A DNA stretch of 64,000 bases, taken from Telluribacter humicola. GTDB taxonomy: Bacteria > Bacteroidota > Bacteroidia > Cytophagales > Spirosomataceae. Position 1 is the first letter of the stretch. Each line of letters begins with the position of its first letter. Positions 55,301 through 63,003 of the stretch are shown in pieces. Location of the stretch: positions 441,450 to 505,449 of the forward strand of contig NZ_JAFIQT010000003.1 in NCBI RefSeq assembly GCF_017355935.1, given 5' to 3'. Under the pieces are notes generated by a model that was not told the origin of the DNA, searched no databases, and saw only the letters and a program-made list of their open reading frames with translations. The position numbers were made by a program, and so were the translations under genes.

Positions 55301-57756
55301 CCAACGTGTACGTGACGGCTACGCTCATTCGTCCGCTCGATGCTTCGCAGCTTCCCCTTACGGTAGCGCACGGCTTTGCGCCCATTCAGGTAGAGGCCCC
55401 CGACCGGCACCTGGACGTACAGCTCACGGCGGTGGCGCAGTCCCGCTCCAAAATGACCCAGCGCATCCGCGTCCGGACCGAACCGAATACGCAGGTGACG
55501 CTGGCCGTGGTGGATGAGGGTATCTTACAAATCAAGAATTTTAGGACGCCCGACATCCATGGGTACTTTTATCAGAAACGGGCGCTGGAGGTTAACAGCC
55601 ACGACCTGTACGCGTTCCTGTTCCCCGAGCTGAACTTCTCTGGTACGTCCAGCACCGGGGGCGACGGCTACGACCTCGAGCGACGCATCAATCCGCTGAG
55701 CAACGGCCGCACCCAGCTCGTCACGTTCTGGAGCGGCATCCTGACCACCAACAGCAGCGGCGAAGCCCAGTTTGACGTTAACATCCCCCAATTCAGTGGC
55801 GACCTGCGCGTGATGGCGGTGGCCTATAAGGGCAACGCCTTCGGCTCGGCCTCGACCAACATGAAAGTATCCGACCCGGTGGTCATCAGTGCGGGAGTCC
55901 CCCGCTTCCTGAGCCCCGGCGACGAGCTGGTACTTCCCGTCAATATCAGCAATACAACCACCAGCAACACCGCCGTTACCACTACCCTGGCACTGAGTGG
56001 TCCGCTGAGCGCGATAGAGCAGGCCAAAAGCACACTGCCCGTGCCCGCGGGTCAGGAGGTACGTACTACCTTCCGCATCAAGGCCGGTACAGCTATGGGT
56101 ACGGGTAAGGTACTGGTGAAGGTCAATGCATTTGGTGAAACCTTTGTGCAGGAAACCGAGCTGACCATCCGGCCCGCTTCTCCCCTGCTCAAGACCAGCC
56201 AGTCGGGCGTCATAGCGGGCGGACAAGCGGGTACCATCGGACTCACCAACCCTTTTATACCCGGCACCGCCCGCAGTCAGGTGGTCCTGAGCCGCTCGCC
56301 GATGGTACAGACCAGCGGCAAAGCGCTGGCTACGCTACTGGGGTACCCCTATGGCTGCCTGGAGCAATCTATCTCCAGGGCCTTCCCCCAAATCTATTTT
56401 GCGGACCTGACCAAAGTTATGGCCAAAACGCCGGTATACCTGGTCAGCCGGGGCGAGAGCGACTTCAACCCGGTCACGAACGTACAGCAAGCCATCCGTC
56501 AGGCGGAGTCGCAGCAATTGTACAACGGCGGCTACGCCCTCTGGCCCGGCGCTACTGAGGCGGACTGGTGGGTAACGGCCTACGCCGTCCACTTCCTGGA
56601 AGAAGCCCGCCGCGCCGGATTTGAAATCAACGAAGCCAGTTTCAGCCGCGCCCTCGACTACCTCACCACCAAAACCGGTACCCCGGCTACTAAGGAAACA
56701 CGTATAGAAACTGAAGACGGGAGTCAGGTACGTAAGGTGGTGGCCAGCCGCGAGAGCATCTACTCCCTGTACGTGCTGGCGCTCACGGGCCGCCCCAACC
56801 GCTCGGCCATGAACTACTACAAGCAGAACCCCGCTCTGCTGACCACCGATGCCTGCTACGTACTGGCCGGGGCCTTCCAGCTCACCGGCGACACCCGCAG
56901 CCAGGCTGCATTGGTACCTAGAAAATACACGGCTGAGGCCAACGGTATCGCTGCCACCAACGACAGCTACTCCTCACCCCTGCGCAACCTCGCACTGGTG
57001 CTGAATACCCTGCTCGAAACCGACCGTGACAACCTGCAGGTACCCCTACTGGCGCGGCAGCTCTCGCAGGCAGTGCAGTCAGCAGCGTTCCTCAATACGC
57101 AGGAGGCGGCTTTCGCAGTACTCGCTTTGGGTAAGGTGGCTAAAAAGACCGCCAACTCTACCGTCACGGCCACGGCACTGGCTAACGGAAAGCCCGTGGG
57201 TACATTTGATGGAAAGGAGCTATCACTGGAGAAAGGAATGGCCGGACAGAAGCTGACGGTCCGGACGCAGGGGCAGGGTGACCTGTACTGGTTTGCGCAG
57301 ACGGAAGGCATCAGCGCTACGGGTACCTACACCGAGGAGGACCAGGGTCTGCGGGTACGCCGCCAGTACCTGACGCGCGACGGTCGCCCAGCGGGTACCC
57401 TCCGTCAGAACGACCTCCTGGTGGTGAAGCTGAGCGTGGTAAGTACAACAGGGCTACCCATTGAAAACGTAGTGGTAACGGATCTGCTACCGGCGGCCTT
57501 TGAAGTAGAAAACCCACGCCTGACCGAGCCCCGCGACATGCCCTGGATAAAGAACGCTGCTCTACCCGACTACTTCGACATCCGCGACGACCGCATCCAC
57601 TACTTCACCACCGCCACCGAGCGCGAGCAGCACTTCTACTATCAGGTACGGGTGGTATCGAAAGGTAACTTTGCGGTAGGCCCCGCCTCCGCCGACGCCA
57701 TGTACCTCGGCCAGTACCGCAGCTATTCGGGAGGTCGGAAGGTGATGGTGGAGTAG
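52321..57756 (+). CDS. Alpha-2-macroglobulin family protein
   Basis: An 1811-residue envelope protein with a lipoprotein-type N terminus (Cys at residue 23, LIHSC). Long tandem beta-sandwich (macroglobulin) domains fill the first two thirds. A bait-like region precedes the A2M domain, and the thioester motif GCLEQ has its Cys at residue 1346. The C-terminal part carries the alpha/alpha-barrel segment (YGGYALWPG-type repeats, LNGGYALWPGATEADWW) and the receptor-like end. Family members trap proteases after thioester activation and are usually anchored in the periplasm. The size agrees with the bacterial long form (about 1650-1900), which is paired with PBP1C. The gene is 2.3 kb after pbpC, separated by two small genes. 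Confidence 0.9.
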   Translation: MKRYTAVASFLLTALVGLLIHSCASWNEVRVVGTNFTDEVKLSQNLVFTFNKDLVRESQLNGWDSTQYVQFEPAVRGKFRWTAPNELVFSPTATFGAATTYKAHLTDQLLKHAAQEEKYKVADEAIAFHSPFLQLIETQSWWTRSRESGRPEARLRLSFNYPVETQAVAERLRLSLRDAAMDFKVLPSSDGRTVTIALTNTGSADPNPLSLTVRVEKGLKTTTANYTTSEPLEQTTSLPSPLQLEVADVQTGFENNQGYIRVITTQELAPESLESGFSLTPTLATHTEPTENGFLIRGEFNETDTYVLALTTGLQGVLGPKLEEEVSRDLFFGKMPAGISFANKKAIYLTPKGSKNIGVQIVNVPKVQVRIAKVYENNILNFVRTNRFEEYDYQNEQWQPTGTYNYSADEQGLYSDIVVDKTVETENLPRSKGISALNIALPDHNERRGVYLVSVHSKEEAYLGSTKLVSVSDIGLIAKQGKDELWIFANSIKTTEPLAGVEVTLVSSNNQSVYTVETNGDGVAHIEKLSEKAPGFQMALITAHTKDDFNYLLLQDTRVETSRFEVEGARDNPSGLQAFIYGERDMYRPGETLHFNTVVRTQNWQSADNIPLKIRLVTPNGREYRSWRKSTNAQGAVETTVPMDAAALTGTYTLEVYNANEVLLASQSVSVEEFMPDRIKVDLSGARKEYTSGQTVSLTATALNLFGPPAANRTYEMESQLKRKGFTAPAFPEFSFDIPAETSFEREQRQGVTNAQGQATEAFVLPPGYKDIGVLEGKIYVTVFDENGRAVNRLHRYEVVTQPTFYGIRLANSYVGVNAPAPVEVIAVDKAGQLKKGANATVEVVRLEYQTVVEKQNEELRYTSRKREKVVFSKSLNLNSGRETFRYVPTVSGEYEVRVRRPGAAHYAVSKFFAYGYGFTEYSSFEVSNEGRVLMEVDKEKYRVGETAKVLFKTPFDGRLLVTVERDKVLEQHIIQTQKKAAELTIKLSDQYLPNVYVTATLIRPLDASQLPLTVAHGFAPIQVEAPDRHLDVQLTAVAQSRSKMTQRIRVRTEPNTQVTLAVVDEGILQIKNFRTPDIHGYFYQKRALEVNSHDLYAFLFPELNFSGTSSTGGDGYDLERRINPLSNGRTQLVTFWSGILTTNSSGEAQFDVNIPQFSGDLRVMAVAYKGNAFGSASTNMKVSDPVVISAGVPRFLSPGDELVLPVNISNTTTSNTAVTTTLALSGPLSAIEQAKSTLPVPAGQEVRTTFRIKAGTAMGTGKVLVKVNAFGETFVQETELTIRPASPLLKTSQSGVIAGGQAGTIGLTNPFIPGTARSQVVLSRSPMVQTSGKALATLLGYPYGCLEQSISRAFPQIYFADLTKVMAKTPVYLVSRGESDFNPVTNVQQAIRQAESQQLYNGGYALWPGATEADWWVTAYAVHFLEEARRAGFEINEASFSRALDYLTTKTGTPATKETRIETEDGSQVRKVVASRESIYSLYVLALTGRPNRSAMNYYKQNPALLTTDACYVLAGAFQLTGDTRSQAALVPRKYTAEANGIAATNDSYSSPLRNLALVLNTLLETDRDNLQVPLLARQLSQAVQSAAFLNTQEAAFAVLALGKVAKKTANSTVTATALANGKPVGTFDGKELSLEKGMAGQKLTVRTQGQGDLYWFAQTEGISATGTYTEEDQGLRVRRQYLTRDGRPAGTLRQNDLLVVKLSVVSTTGLPIENVVVTDLLPAAFEVENPRLTEPRDMPWIKNAALPDYFDIRDDRIHYFTTATEREQHFYYQVRVVSKGNFAVGPASADAMYLGQYRSYSGGRKVMVE

Positions 57757-57780
57757 TTTTTATTCGCGGCTGCGCGCCCC

Positions 57781-57825
57781 GGTTGCAAACGCTAGGTGAT
57801 ACCACCCCGATTACAAATTGGGGTG
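57781..57825. repeat. REP hairpins upstream of an unknown gene
   Basis: A half element GTTGCAAACGCTAG (57782-57795) is followed by the hairpin CACCCCGATT / AATTGGGGTG (57803-57825, one mismatch, loop ACA). The motifs match those beside the RAYT gene. They lie between the alpha-2-macroglobulin stop codon and the next gene. Confidence 0.6.
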
Positions 57826-57888
57826 AGCGATGAGCGGGAGTGAGTTGTATGTAAATACGTATTATTCTTTTAACCTTCATTTTTAACA

Positions 57889-58368
57889 ATGTTGATCGAC
57901 AAAGAAGATTCTGAATATTTAAGAAGCGAAGGTTTGATTGTTGATGGATATTTTGGAGGCCTTATCATTGGAAATAGCCATGAAATAGGAGGCATTCCAA
58001 TACTATCACATGCAGAAGGTGAATCTTACGAGCTAGTAGCAGAAATGGAAGGCTTCGAGTTCTTGATGAATGTAGTTGCTTCTTCTAAATACCACGAAAG
58101 GATTACAGAGATCAACAACGAATTAGCTGAGATCAAAGCTAACATCTCAATCGAAATGCTGTGGAACAACTTAGGAGAACAATATCCTGAATTAAAGATT
58201 GTGAATACTCTCATTGAAGACAAGACTACAATTTTCAAATCAAAATTCGTCTTGATCCACGGCCAACAATTCATTGTGAATAAATATTCATCTCTAATGT
58301 ACTACGAGGAGTTATACAAAATGAACCATAGGTGTAAGTCACAGCTGCCAATGATGCTAGGCTACTAA
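57889..58368 (+). CDS. Hypothetical protein between REP clusters
   Basis: A 159-residue protein that I do not recognise. It starts MLIDKEDSEYLRSEGLIVDG, has a central coiled-coil-like stretch (HERITEINNELAEIKANISI) and a Tyr/Met-rich end. No signal peptide or membrane helix. Its GC content is distinctly lower than that of the neighbouring alpha-2-macroglobulin gene, and its codon use differs (many AAA, GAA, ATT). It is flanked on both sides by REP hairpins of one family, in opposite order. Foreign origin is therefore likely; a small toxin-antitoxin or immunity protein is possible but unsupported. Confidence 0.55.
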   Translation: MLIDKEDSEYLRSEGLIVDGYFGGLIIGNSHEIGGIPILSHAEGESYELVAEMEGFEFLMNVVASSKYHERITEINNELAEIKANISIEMLWNNLGEQYPELKIVNTLIEDKTTIFKSKFVLIHGQQFIVNKYSSLMYYEELYKMNHRCKSQLPMMLGY

Positions 58369-58397
58369 TTACTAAGCAGTTGGAATATAACCCCGCT

Positions 58398-58455
58398 AAC
58401 CCCGATTTGCAATCGGGGTTTCATCTACTAGCGTTTGCAACGCTAGTAGATGAAA
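58398..58455. repeat. Two adjoining REP hairpins (A and B) at the RAYT 3' side
   Basis: Hairpin A: AACCCCGATT (58398-58407), loop TGC, AATCGGGGTT to 58420. Hairpin B: TTTCATCTACTAGCGTT (58419-58435), loop TGC, complementary arm to 58455. Both stems are perfect. Both share the loop context TTTGCAA. The second stem ends 5 bp before the RAYT stop codon. Confidence 0.85.
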
Positions 58456-58459
58456 CATC

Positions 58460-59008
58460 CTATAACAACTCCATATCCAACAGGCCCTTCAGTCCAGCAT
58501 AGTTTCGGGAGGAGCTAAATAGATAATGCTCCGGCTCCTCTACGAGCAGATTACGCACCGGATTCTGGTGAATGTAGTGCAGCTTTTCCAGCAGAAAGGC
58601 CTGCGAGCTACATTCCTTAGCCTGGTTTCCATCCTGCCAGAACTTATACTCCTTCACATTCGACTGGTACTTTCCGGCGTAGGCAAAGCGTTGGAGCATC
58701 CAGTCGCGGCGGCTTTCCGGCTCTTCCTGAATCGCTTTTACCAACTGCTTGGACGTATGTTTTTTCATATCCCGCAGAATATCTGAAAGGTTGTACCCAT
58801 CGTCTGCGGTAGCTAATAGGTGCAGGTGGTTGGACATAAGGCACCATCCAAATAGTTGTAACCCTTTCTGCTGCTGGCAGTAGCGTAGTGAATCAACTAT
58901 AATGTGCCGGTACGTGGGACGGCTGAATACATCCACCCAGTCCACTACCGTCATGGTGAGGAAATAGGTACCTCCGGGATTATGAATGAAGTACTGGCTG
59001 CTGGGCAT
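58460..59008 (-). CDS. REP-associated tyrosine transposase (RAYT, IS200-like)
   Basis: A 182-residue HUH-type nuclease. The metal-binding pair is H61-x-H63 in LMSNHLHLLA, and the catalytic tyrosine is probably Y145 in LEKLHYIHQNPVR, a signature of REP-associated transposases (Tnp_REP). In other bacteria these domesticated IS200/IS605 relatives cut and spread REP hairpins. The gene is flanked by hairpin pairs in mirror order (A-B before, B'-A' after), as expected for its own substrates. A decayed copy lies 2.5 kb away. ATG at 59008. Confidence 0.9.
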   Translation of the reverse strand: MPSSQYFIHNPGGTYFLTMTVVDWVDVFSRPTYRHIIVDSLRYCQQQKGLQLFGWCLMSNHLHLLATADDGYNLSDILRDMKKHTSKQLVKAIQEEPESRRDWMLQRFAYAGKYQSNVKEYKFWQDGNQAKECSSQAFLLEKLHYIHQNPVRNLLVEEPEHYLFSSSRNYAGLKGLLDMELL

Positions 59009-59037
59009 AAAGCGTTTTTTGTTGGACGTCGTATTAA

Positions 59038-59082
59038 AGCGTTGTAAACGCTAATAAAGGCAACCCCCGATTGCAAATCGGG
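59038..59082. repeat. Two REP hairpins (B' and A') at the RAYT 5' side
   Basis: B' is AGCGTT/AACGCT with loop GTA (59038-59052). A' is CCCGATT/AATCGGG with loop GCA (59066-59082). The order is the mirror of the pair on the other side. The stems are shorter than those at 58.4 kb. Confidence 0.75.
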
Positions 59083-59108
59083 AATAGCCAGCACAATCCT
59101 CGTCAGCC

Positions 59109-59990
59109 TTACTTCTTCATAGGCTCATACGACATCCAATCTACTTCCAATGGGTAGCGGTCGCGCGGCTTTTCGAGCGACTGGGGGTTCGTCTCGACCG
59201 ACCAGTTGTTTGTATGCCAGAAGTTCATCCGGTAGCGCGAGGCATGCTGCGGAATTCCCAGAGATGATCCCTGATAATCCCAGAGTACGATTTTGTCGCC
59301 CGTGGTCGGGTGGAGCATCCACCAGCGGATGCGGTCGGGGTACCAGTCGAAGCCGTAGGTATAGAAGCGGGCCGAGGCGTCGTAGTCCGGGAGGGCGGTA
59401 ATGCGTTCGGGCTGGTTCTGGCGTCCGGTCAGCGGGGTAGACTGCCCACTGTGGGTCACCCTATGGATGGTGTTGTAGATGGTACCTTCGGCCAGGTTGA
59501 TCGTACGCCCAATCCGCACCAAGGAATCGGTCGGGCCCGTCCAGGTACCTACGTAGATAATCTTGGGATCGGCCAGGAGCCATTCAATATCAATTTCGCT
59601 CAATCCGGGAATACTGTCGACGTGGTAGGTAAAGTACCCCACCACCGCCCCGACGTTGGGTTGGGTCTGGTGGACATCCGGAATTTTGAGTCGGGCAGAG
59701 TAAGTACCAAAATGGGTGAAGTCTTTAGAAATAATCTCCGGCCCCTTCCCCGCGCCCGCTGGCTCGTCGGGATCAAGCTGAAACAAGAGTACCTTCGTAG
59801 TTGGCTCCGACGGCGCGGGTACCCCAGACTTCCATTTAAAATCAGCCTTAGTTCCGGTGGAACCATACCTGAAATTTTGGAGCGATGATTTACTGAAATC
59901 TTCCTTGAAAGCAGCGTGGTACTTTTTAGGCTGGGCGTTAGCCGTCAGGCCGACTATCCAAATGAGAGTGATCAATAGTAGTCTTTTCAT
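59109..59990 (-). CDS. GH16-like glycoside hydrolase, secreted
   Basis: A 293-residue protein with a signal peptide (MKRLLLITLIWIVGLTANAQ). ATG 59990 is used because the six extra upstream residues lack a signal character. The concanavalin-like fold has the GH16 active-site motif in SEIDIEW (E-I-D-I-E; two catalytic glutamates). A later aromatic stretch YTYGFDWYPDRIRWWML matches the family's substrate groove. GH16 covers beta-1,3/1,4-glucanases, agarases and related enzymes; specificity cannot be read. It lies between the RAYT region and the TlpA-like gene. The 276 bp upstream hold a lone REP half site, AGCGTTTGCAA, near 60020. Confidence 0.85.
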   Translation of the reverse strand: MKRLLLITLIWIVGLTANAQPKKYHAAFKEDFSKSSLQNFRYGSTGTKADFKWKSGVPAPSEPTTKVLLFQLDPDEPAGAGKGPEIISKDFTHFGTYSARLKIPDVHQTQPNVGAVVGYFTYHVDSIPGLSEIDIEWLLADPKIIYVGTWTGPTDSLVRIGRTINLAEGTIYNTIHRVTHSGQSTPLTGRQNQPERITALPDYDASARFYTYGFDWYPDRIRWWMLHPTTGDKIVLWDYQGSSLGIPQHASRYRMNFWHTNNWSVETNPQSLEKPRDRYPLEVDWMSYEPMKK

Positions 59991-60266
59991 GTTGCTTTGT
60001 TTGGACACGATGAAATGGGAGCGTTTGCAAAATACGAAAAGGACGCCACGTTTTAGAAGTAAGCTCCTGGTATAGTTAACGGAAAATACGTTGAATCAAC
60101 TTCTATAAATAATCTTACTCAAAGCAACTCCCCCTTTCTGTAATTGGCTGAACTGGTTTCTTTTTATAGCCTCTACTCTTAAAGTTTGTTAATTAGATGC
60201 ATGCCCAACATTTGCAGAGAAGAATGTTTATACCTTGCTGAAAACCACACCAAAACGACCTTCGGC

Positions 60267-61409
60267 ATGTACCATTTATCTAGCTATTTTAGCCGGCTCA
60301 CTGCATCTTTATGTTGGGCAATTATTTTGTTCCTGGCAGCCTGCGACCAGTCTCCAGAGTACCTTACCATCAAAGGGAACCTGCCTAAACTGCCTGATGG
60401 GAAAATGATATTAAAGACACGCTACCCGGAAGTAGTAATAGACTCTACCCAGATCAGGGACGGCATTTTTGAGTTTAAGGTATCTGCAAAAGACTATCCT
60501 GAGCCCATCCTGGTTTCGCTCTACTACATCAGTCCTGAGGGAGAGCGAAAAGCTTTCATGTTACGAACCGGCTTCAAAGGCAAGGCAGGTTTTGGTGGAA
60601 TAGCTGGTGCAGATGTTTTCATGCTGGAAGATGGAATTGAAATCAATGGCCCGCTTTTGGAAACGAGAGATTCATCTATACCCATTTTGCATACTGAAAC
60701 ACCCATTCGGACCGGAAAACAGAACCGGGTCTGGTACTCAGACACCATCGGCTTTGAAAAACTTACCAGTATACCGGCCTTACAGAAACAGATTAGCCTG
60801 CATCCCTACTCGTATCACTATCTTTATAGTCTGGAAAGACGGATGCGTCATATAAGCAAGAATAGTTTTTACGCGCTTTTTAGCCGTTTCGAGCCTGCAG
60901 TAAGAAACGGCCCAACCGGTAAGGCCATGCAGGAGTACATAGAAAACCGCGACCAAATTAAGCTTACCAGCCAAATCACTCTTCCCGATTCGAATGGTAC
61001 TCAACAACCTATCCTGCAAAACAGCCCCCAACTGACGATGATAAATCTCTGGGCATCGTGGTGTGGTCCCTGCCGGGCCGAAATCCCAGCGTTGAAGCGA
61101 TTACACGAAAAATTCTCTGGCAATTCATCTTTTCAAATAGTATCAATTTCAGTCGACTACGAAAAAGAGCCCTGGATACAAGCCATTCAAAAAGAGAAAA
61201 TGCCATGGGAACAACTAATGATTAATTCTGAAATCAGTACTTATGCCAAAGAATTGTTTGGCTATAATAAATATATCCCTTTAACACTCTTTGTCGACCG
61301 AGAAGGAAATATAATTCGAAAGTTTTCAGGATTTGATAAGGAAAATGAAAAGGCTTTTGAAGAGCTAATAGCCCGACATATCGCAACACCTATTTCCACA
61401 AAACCCTGA
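60267..61409 (+). CDS. TlpA-like thioredoxin-fold protein with N-terminal DUF4369-like domain
   Basis: A 380-residue lipoprotein-like protein. ATG 60267 gives the signal MYHLSSYFSRLTASLCWAII and a Cys soon after (LAAC), better than the start 27 codons earlier. The N-terminal half is a beta-rich DUF4369-like domain (YLTIKGNLPKLPDGKMIL). The C-terminal half is a TlpA/ResA thioredoxin domain with the redox motif WCGPC in INLWASWCGPCRAEIPAL. Such proteins keep periplasmic cysteines reduced or act in cytochrome c maturation in Bacteroidota. No partner gene adjoins. GC content is lower than in the centre of the window. Confidence 0.85.
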   Translation: MYHLSSYFSRLTASLCWAIILFLAACDQSPEYLTIKGNLPKLPDGKMILKTRYPEVVIDSTQIRDGIFEFKVSAKDYPEPILVSLYYISPEGERKAFMLRTGFKGKAGFGGIAGADVFMLEDGIEINGPLLETRDSSIPILHTETPIRTGKQNRVWYSDTIGFEKLTSIPALQKQISLHPYSYHYLYSLERRMRHISKNSFYALFSRFEPAVRNGPTGKAMQEYIENRDQIKLTSQITLPDSNGTQQPILQNSPQLTMINLWASWCGPCRAEIPALKRLHEKFSGNSSFQIVSISVDYEKEPWIQAIQKEKMPWEQLMINSEISTYAKELFGYNKYIPLTLFVDREGNIIRKFSGFDKENEKAFEELIARHIATPISTKP

Positions 61410-61450
61410 GCTGAATTTTAATCCACATCCGGTAGCCTATTAACCCTAGC

Positions 61451-61531
61451 GTAGGCAAAGCACTCAAATGGCCAATCGCGGCGCGGCGGCTTTCCGGCTC
61501 TTCCTGAATGGCCTCTACCAGCTGCTTCGAC
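61451..61531 (-). pseudogene. Decayed RAYT transposase fragment
   Basis: On the minus strand this 81-bp stretch translates to SKQLVEAIQEEPESRR followed by a shifted remnant. It matches residues 86-101 of the intact RAYT at 58.5 kb (SKQLVKAIQEEPESRR), and the following CGTAGGCAAAGC bases also align. No ORF of useful length remains, so it is a broken copy. It lies in a 363-bp gap in which I see no gene. Confidence 0.75.
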
Positions 61532-61772
61532 CTTAATTTTTAGGCTCTATAGTATAAGTACAAACCAATGCACTAATTACGAGGCGTCTAACTTAGCCTT
61601 ACCGTACATAATCCTTGTGCTCCGTCTGACAAAAACCCTTTTATGTAACATCCCTGTTTCCGTTTCTTTGACTAGTACCTAACCTTTCACACCACACTCC
61701 TCCCCGGTTAGAAGAACCGAATCAAGGCAGTGATGGTAAACCAAAGCACCTTAGTTAGACAAAGAAAGCGCC

Positions 61773-62897
61773 ATGAAAAAAACACTCATCCTATTCATCC
61801 TTCTTTCTATCACGAGATATGGCTGGTCACAAGACCAGGCCGAGACCTTTGTACTCCCTAAACCATCGGGAAAATATCAGGTAGGGCGCTACGGCACCAG
61901 TCTGAAAGACCCTTCGCGTCAGAACCGGGCAATCCCCTTGTTTATCTACTACCCTACTACATCTGTCAAGACCACCAGCTTTATTATTCCTACTGACGAA
62001 TGGCGGCAGCAGTACCTGCCCGTGTTACAGAAGAAGCTGGGTAATGAAGCAGGCAAAGCGGTTGCTTATGGGAAAGCTTATTTCACCGAAGGCTTCCGTC
62101 TGACCGGGAATGAGAAGTACCCTCTAATCCTGTTTGCCCCCGGCATGGGCTGGTCCACGCTTGAGTATAGCTATATCATACAGGAACTGGTAAGTGCCGG
62201 GTATATGGTAGCCGCTCTCAACTCCTCGCCCCTGGCTCCTGTTCTGCAGGCCTCCGATGGTACGTTTATTGCCGCCGATAAGCCCAAAGACAGCTATCAG
62301 TTGATAGCCGACGATATGTCATTCGTGTTGCGCCAGATCAAAACCGGAAGCGCTCCTTTACAAAACGTAACCAAGTATATAGATCCGGAAAGGATTGCGC
62401 TGGCTGGACACTCGCTCGGTGGCGCCGCCGCCCTACTGGCTTCAGATATGAATCCAGGAATCAAAGCTGCAGTGAATATGGATGGAGATGTAATGGATGC
62501 CAGCCAAAAGGCAGCTCCACGAGGCTCTGTTTTGTTCTTAAACCAGATCCCTGCTGCATTTGAAAAGAAGTCTTTCACCGAAATGCAGGCAGATCCTGAC
62601 CTGGGATGGCGGTATCAACAAATGACTAAGACAACGGCCAATGCTTCGCAGGGTAAGTATGTAGCGATTGCGGGCATGTACCACTCCAATTTCCAGGATT
62701 ACGCGCTACTTCCCACGACTATGATTCCGGAGAATATCCGTAAAACCAGACTAGGACCCATTGATGGAAGCAAGTGCCTCCAGCTTATCACTAAGACGCT
62801 CATCTCTTACTTCGATGAGGCTCTGAACGGTAAAAAAGCAGAGCAGATAGCCTTTGAAAAGGAAAACCCAGACCTGCGGGTGATTAATCTTAAATAA
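61773..62897 (+). CDS. Secreted alpha/beta hydrolase (PAF-acetylhydrolase-like)
   Basis: A 374-residue protein with a signal peptide (MKKTLILFILLSITRYGWSQ). The hydrolase core has the nucleophile motif GHSLGG, preceded by YPLILFAPGMGWSTLEYSYI and the Asp/His pair in AVNMDGDVMD and MYHSNFQDYALL. The arrangement resembles bacterial platelet-activating-factor acetylhydrolase-type or cutinase-like enzymes. Substrate unknown. It is a single gene; the upstream 363 bp contain the transposase remnant and no clear promoter. Confidence 0.82.
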   Translation: MKKTLILFILLSITRYGWSQDQAETFVLPKPSGKYQVGRYGTSLKDPSRQNRAIPLFIYYPTTSVKTTSFIIPTDEWRQQYLPVLQKKLGNEAGKAVAYGKAYFTEGFRLTGNEKYPLILFAPGMGWSTLEYSYIIQELVSAGYMVAALNSSPLAPVLQASDGTFIAADKPKDSYQLIADDMSFVLRQIKTGSAPLQNVTKYIDPERIALAGHSLGGAAALLASDMNPGIKAAVNMDGDVMDASQKAAPRGSVLFLNQIPAAFEKKSFTEMQADPDLGWRYQQMTKTTANASQGKYVAIAGMYHSNFQDYALLPTTMIPENIRKTRLGPIDGSKCLQLITKTLISYFDEALNGKKAEQIAFEKENPDLRVINLK

Positions 62898-63003
62898 GAA
62901 AAAGCGCTAAGGTAGAACGGGCGGCGTTGGCGGCGCGGCGAACGTCGCGTGGCCGCAACCTTTTCACATGTTCACTCATTGGTGGCAACGCTAAAATAAA
63001 ATC

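Noticed and set aside
55525-56226. 233-codon minus-strand open frame inside the alpha-2-macroglobulin gene
   Set aside because: Shadow frame; the sense strand has the full domain series and thioester motif.
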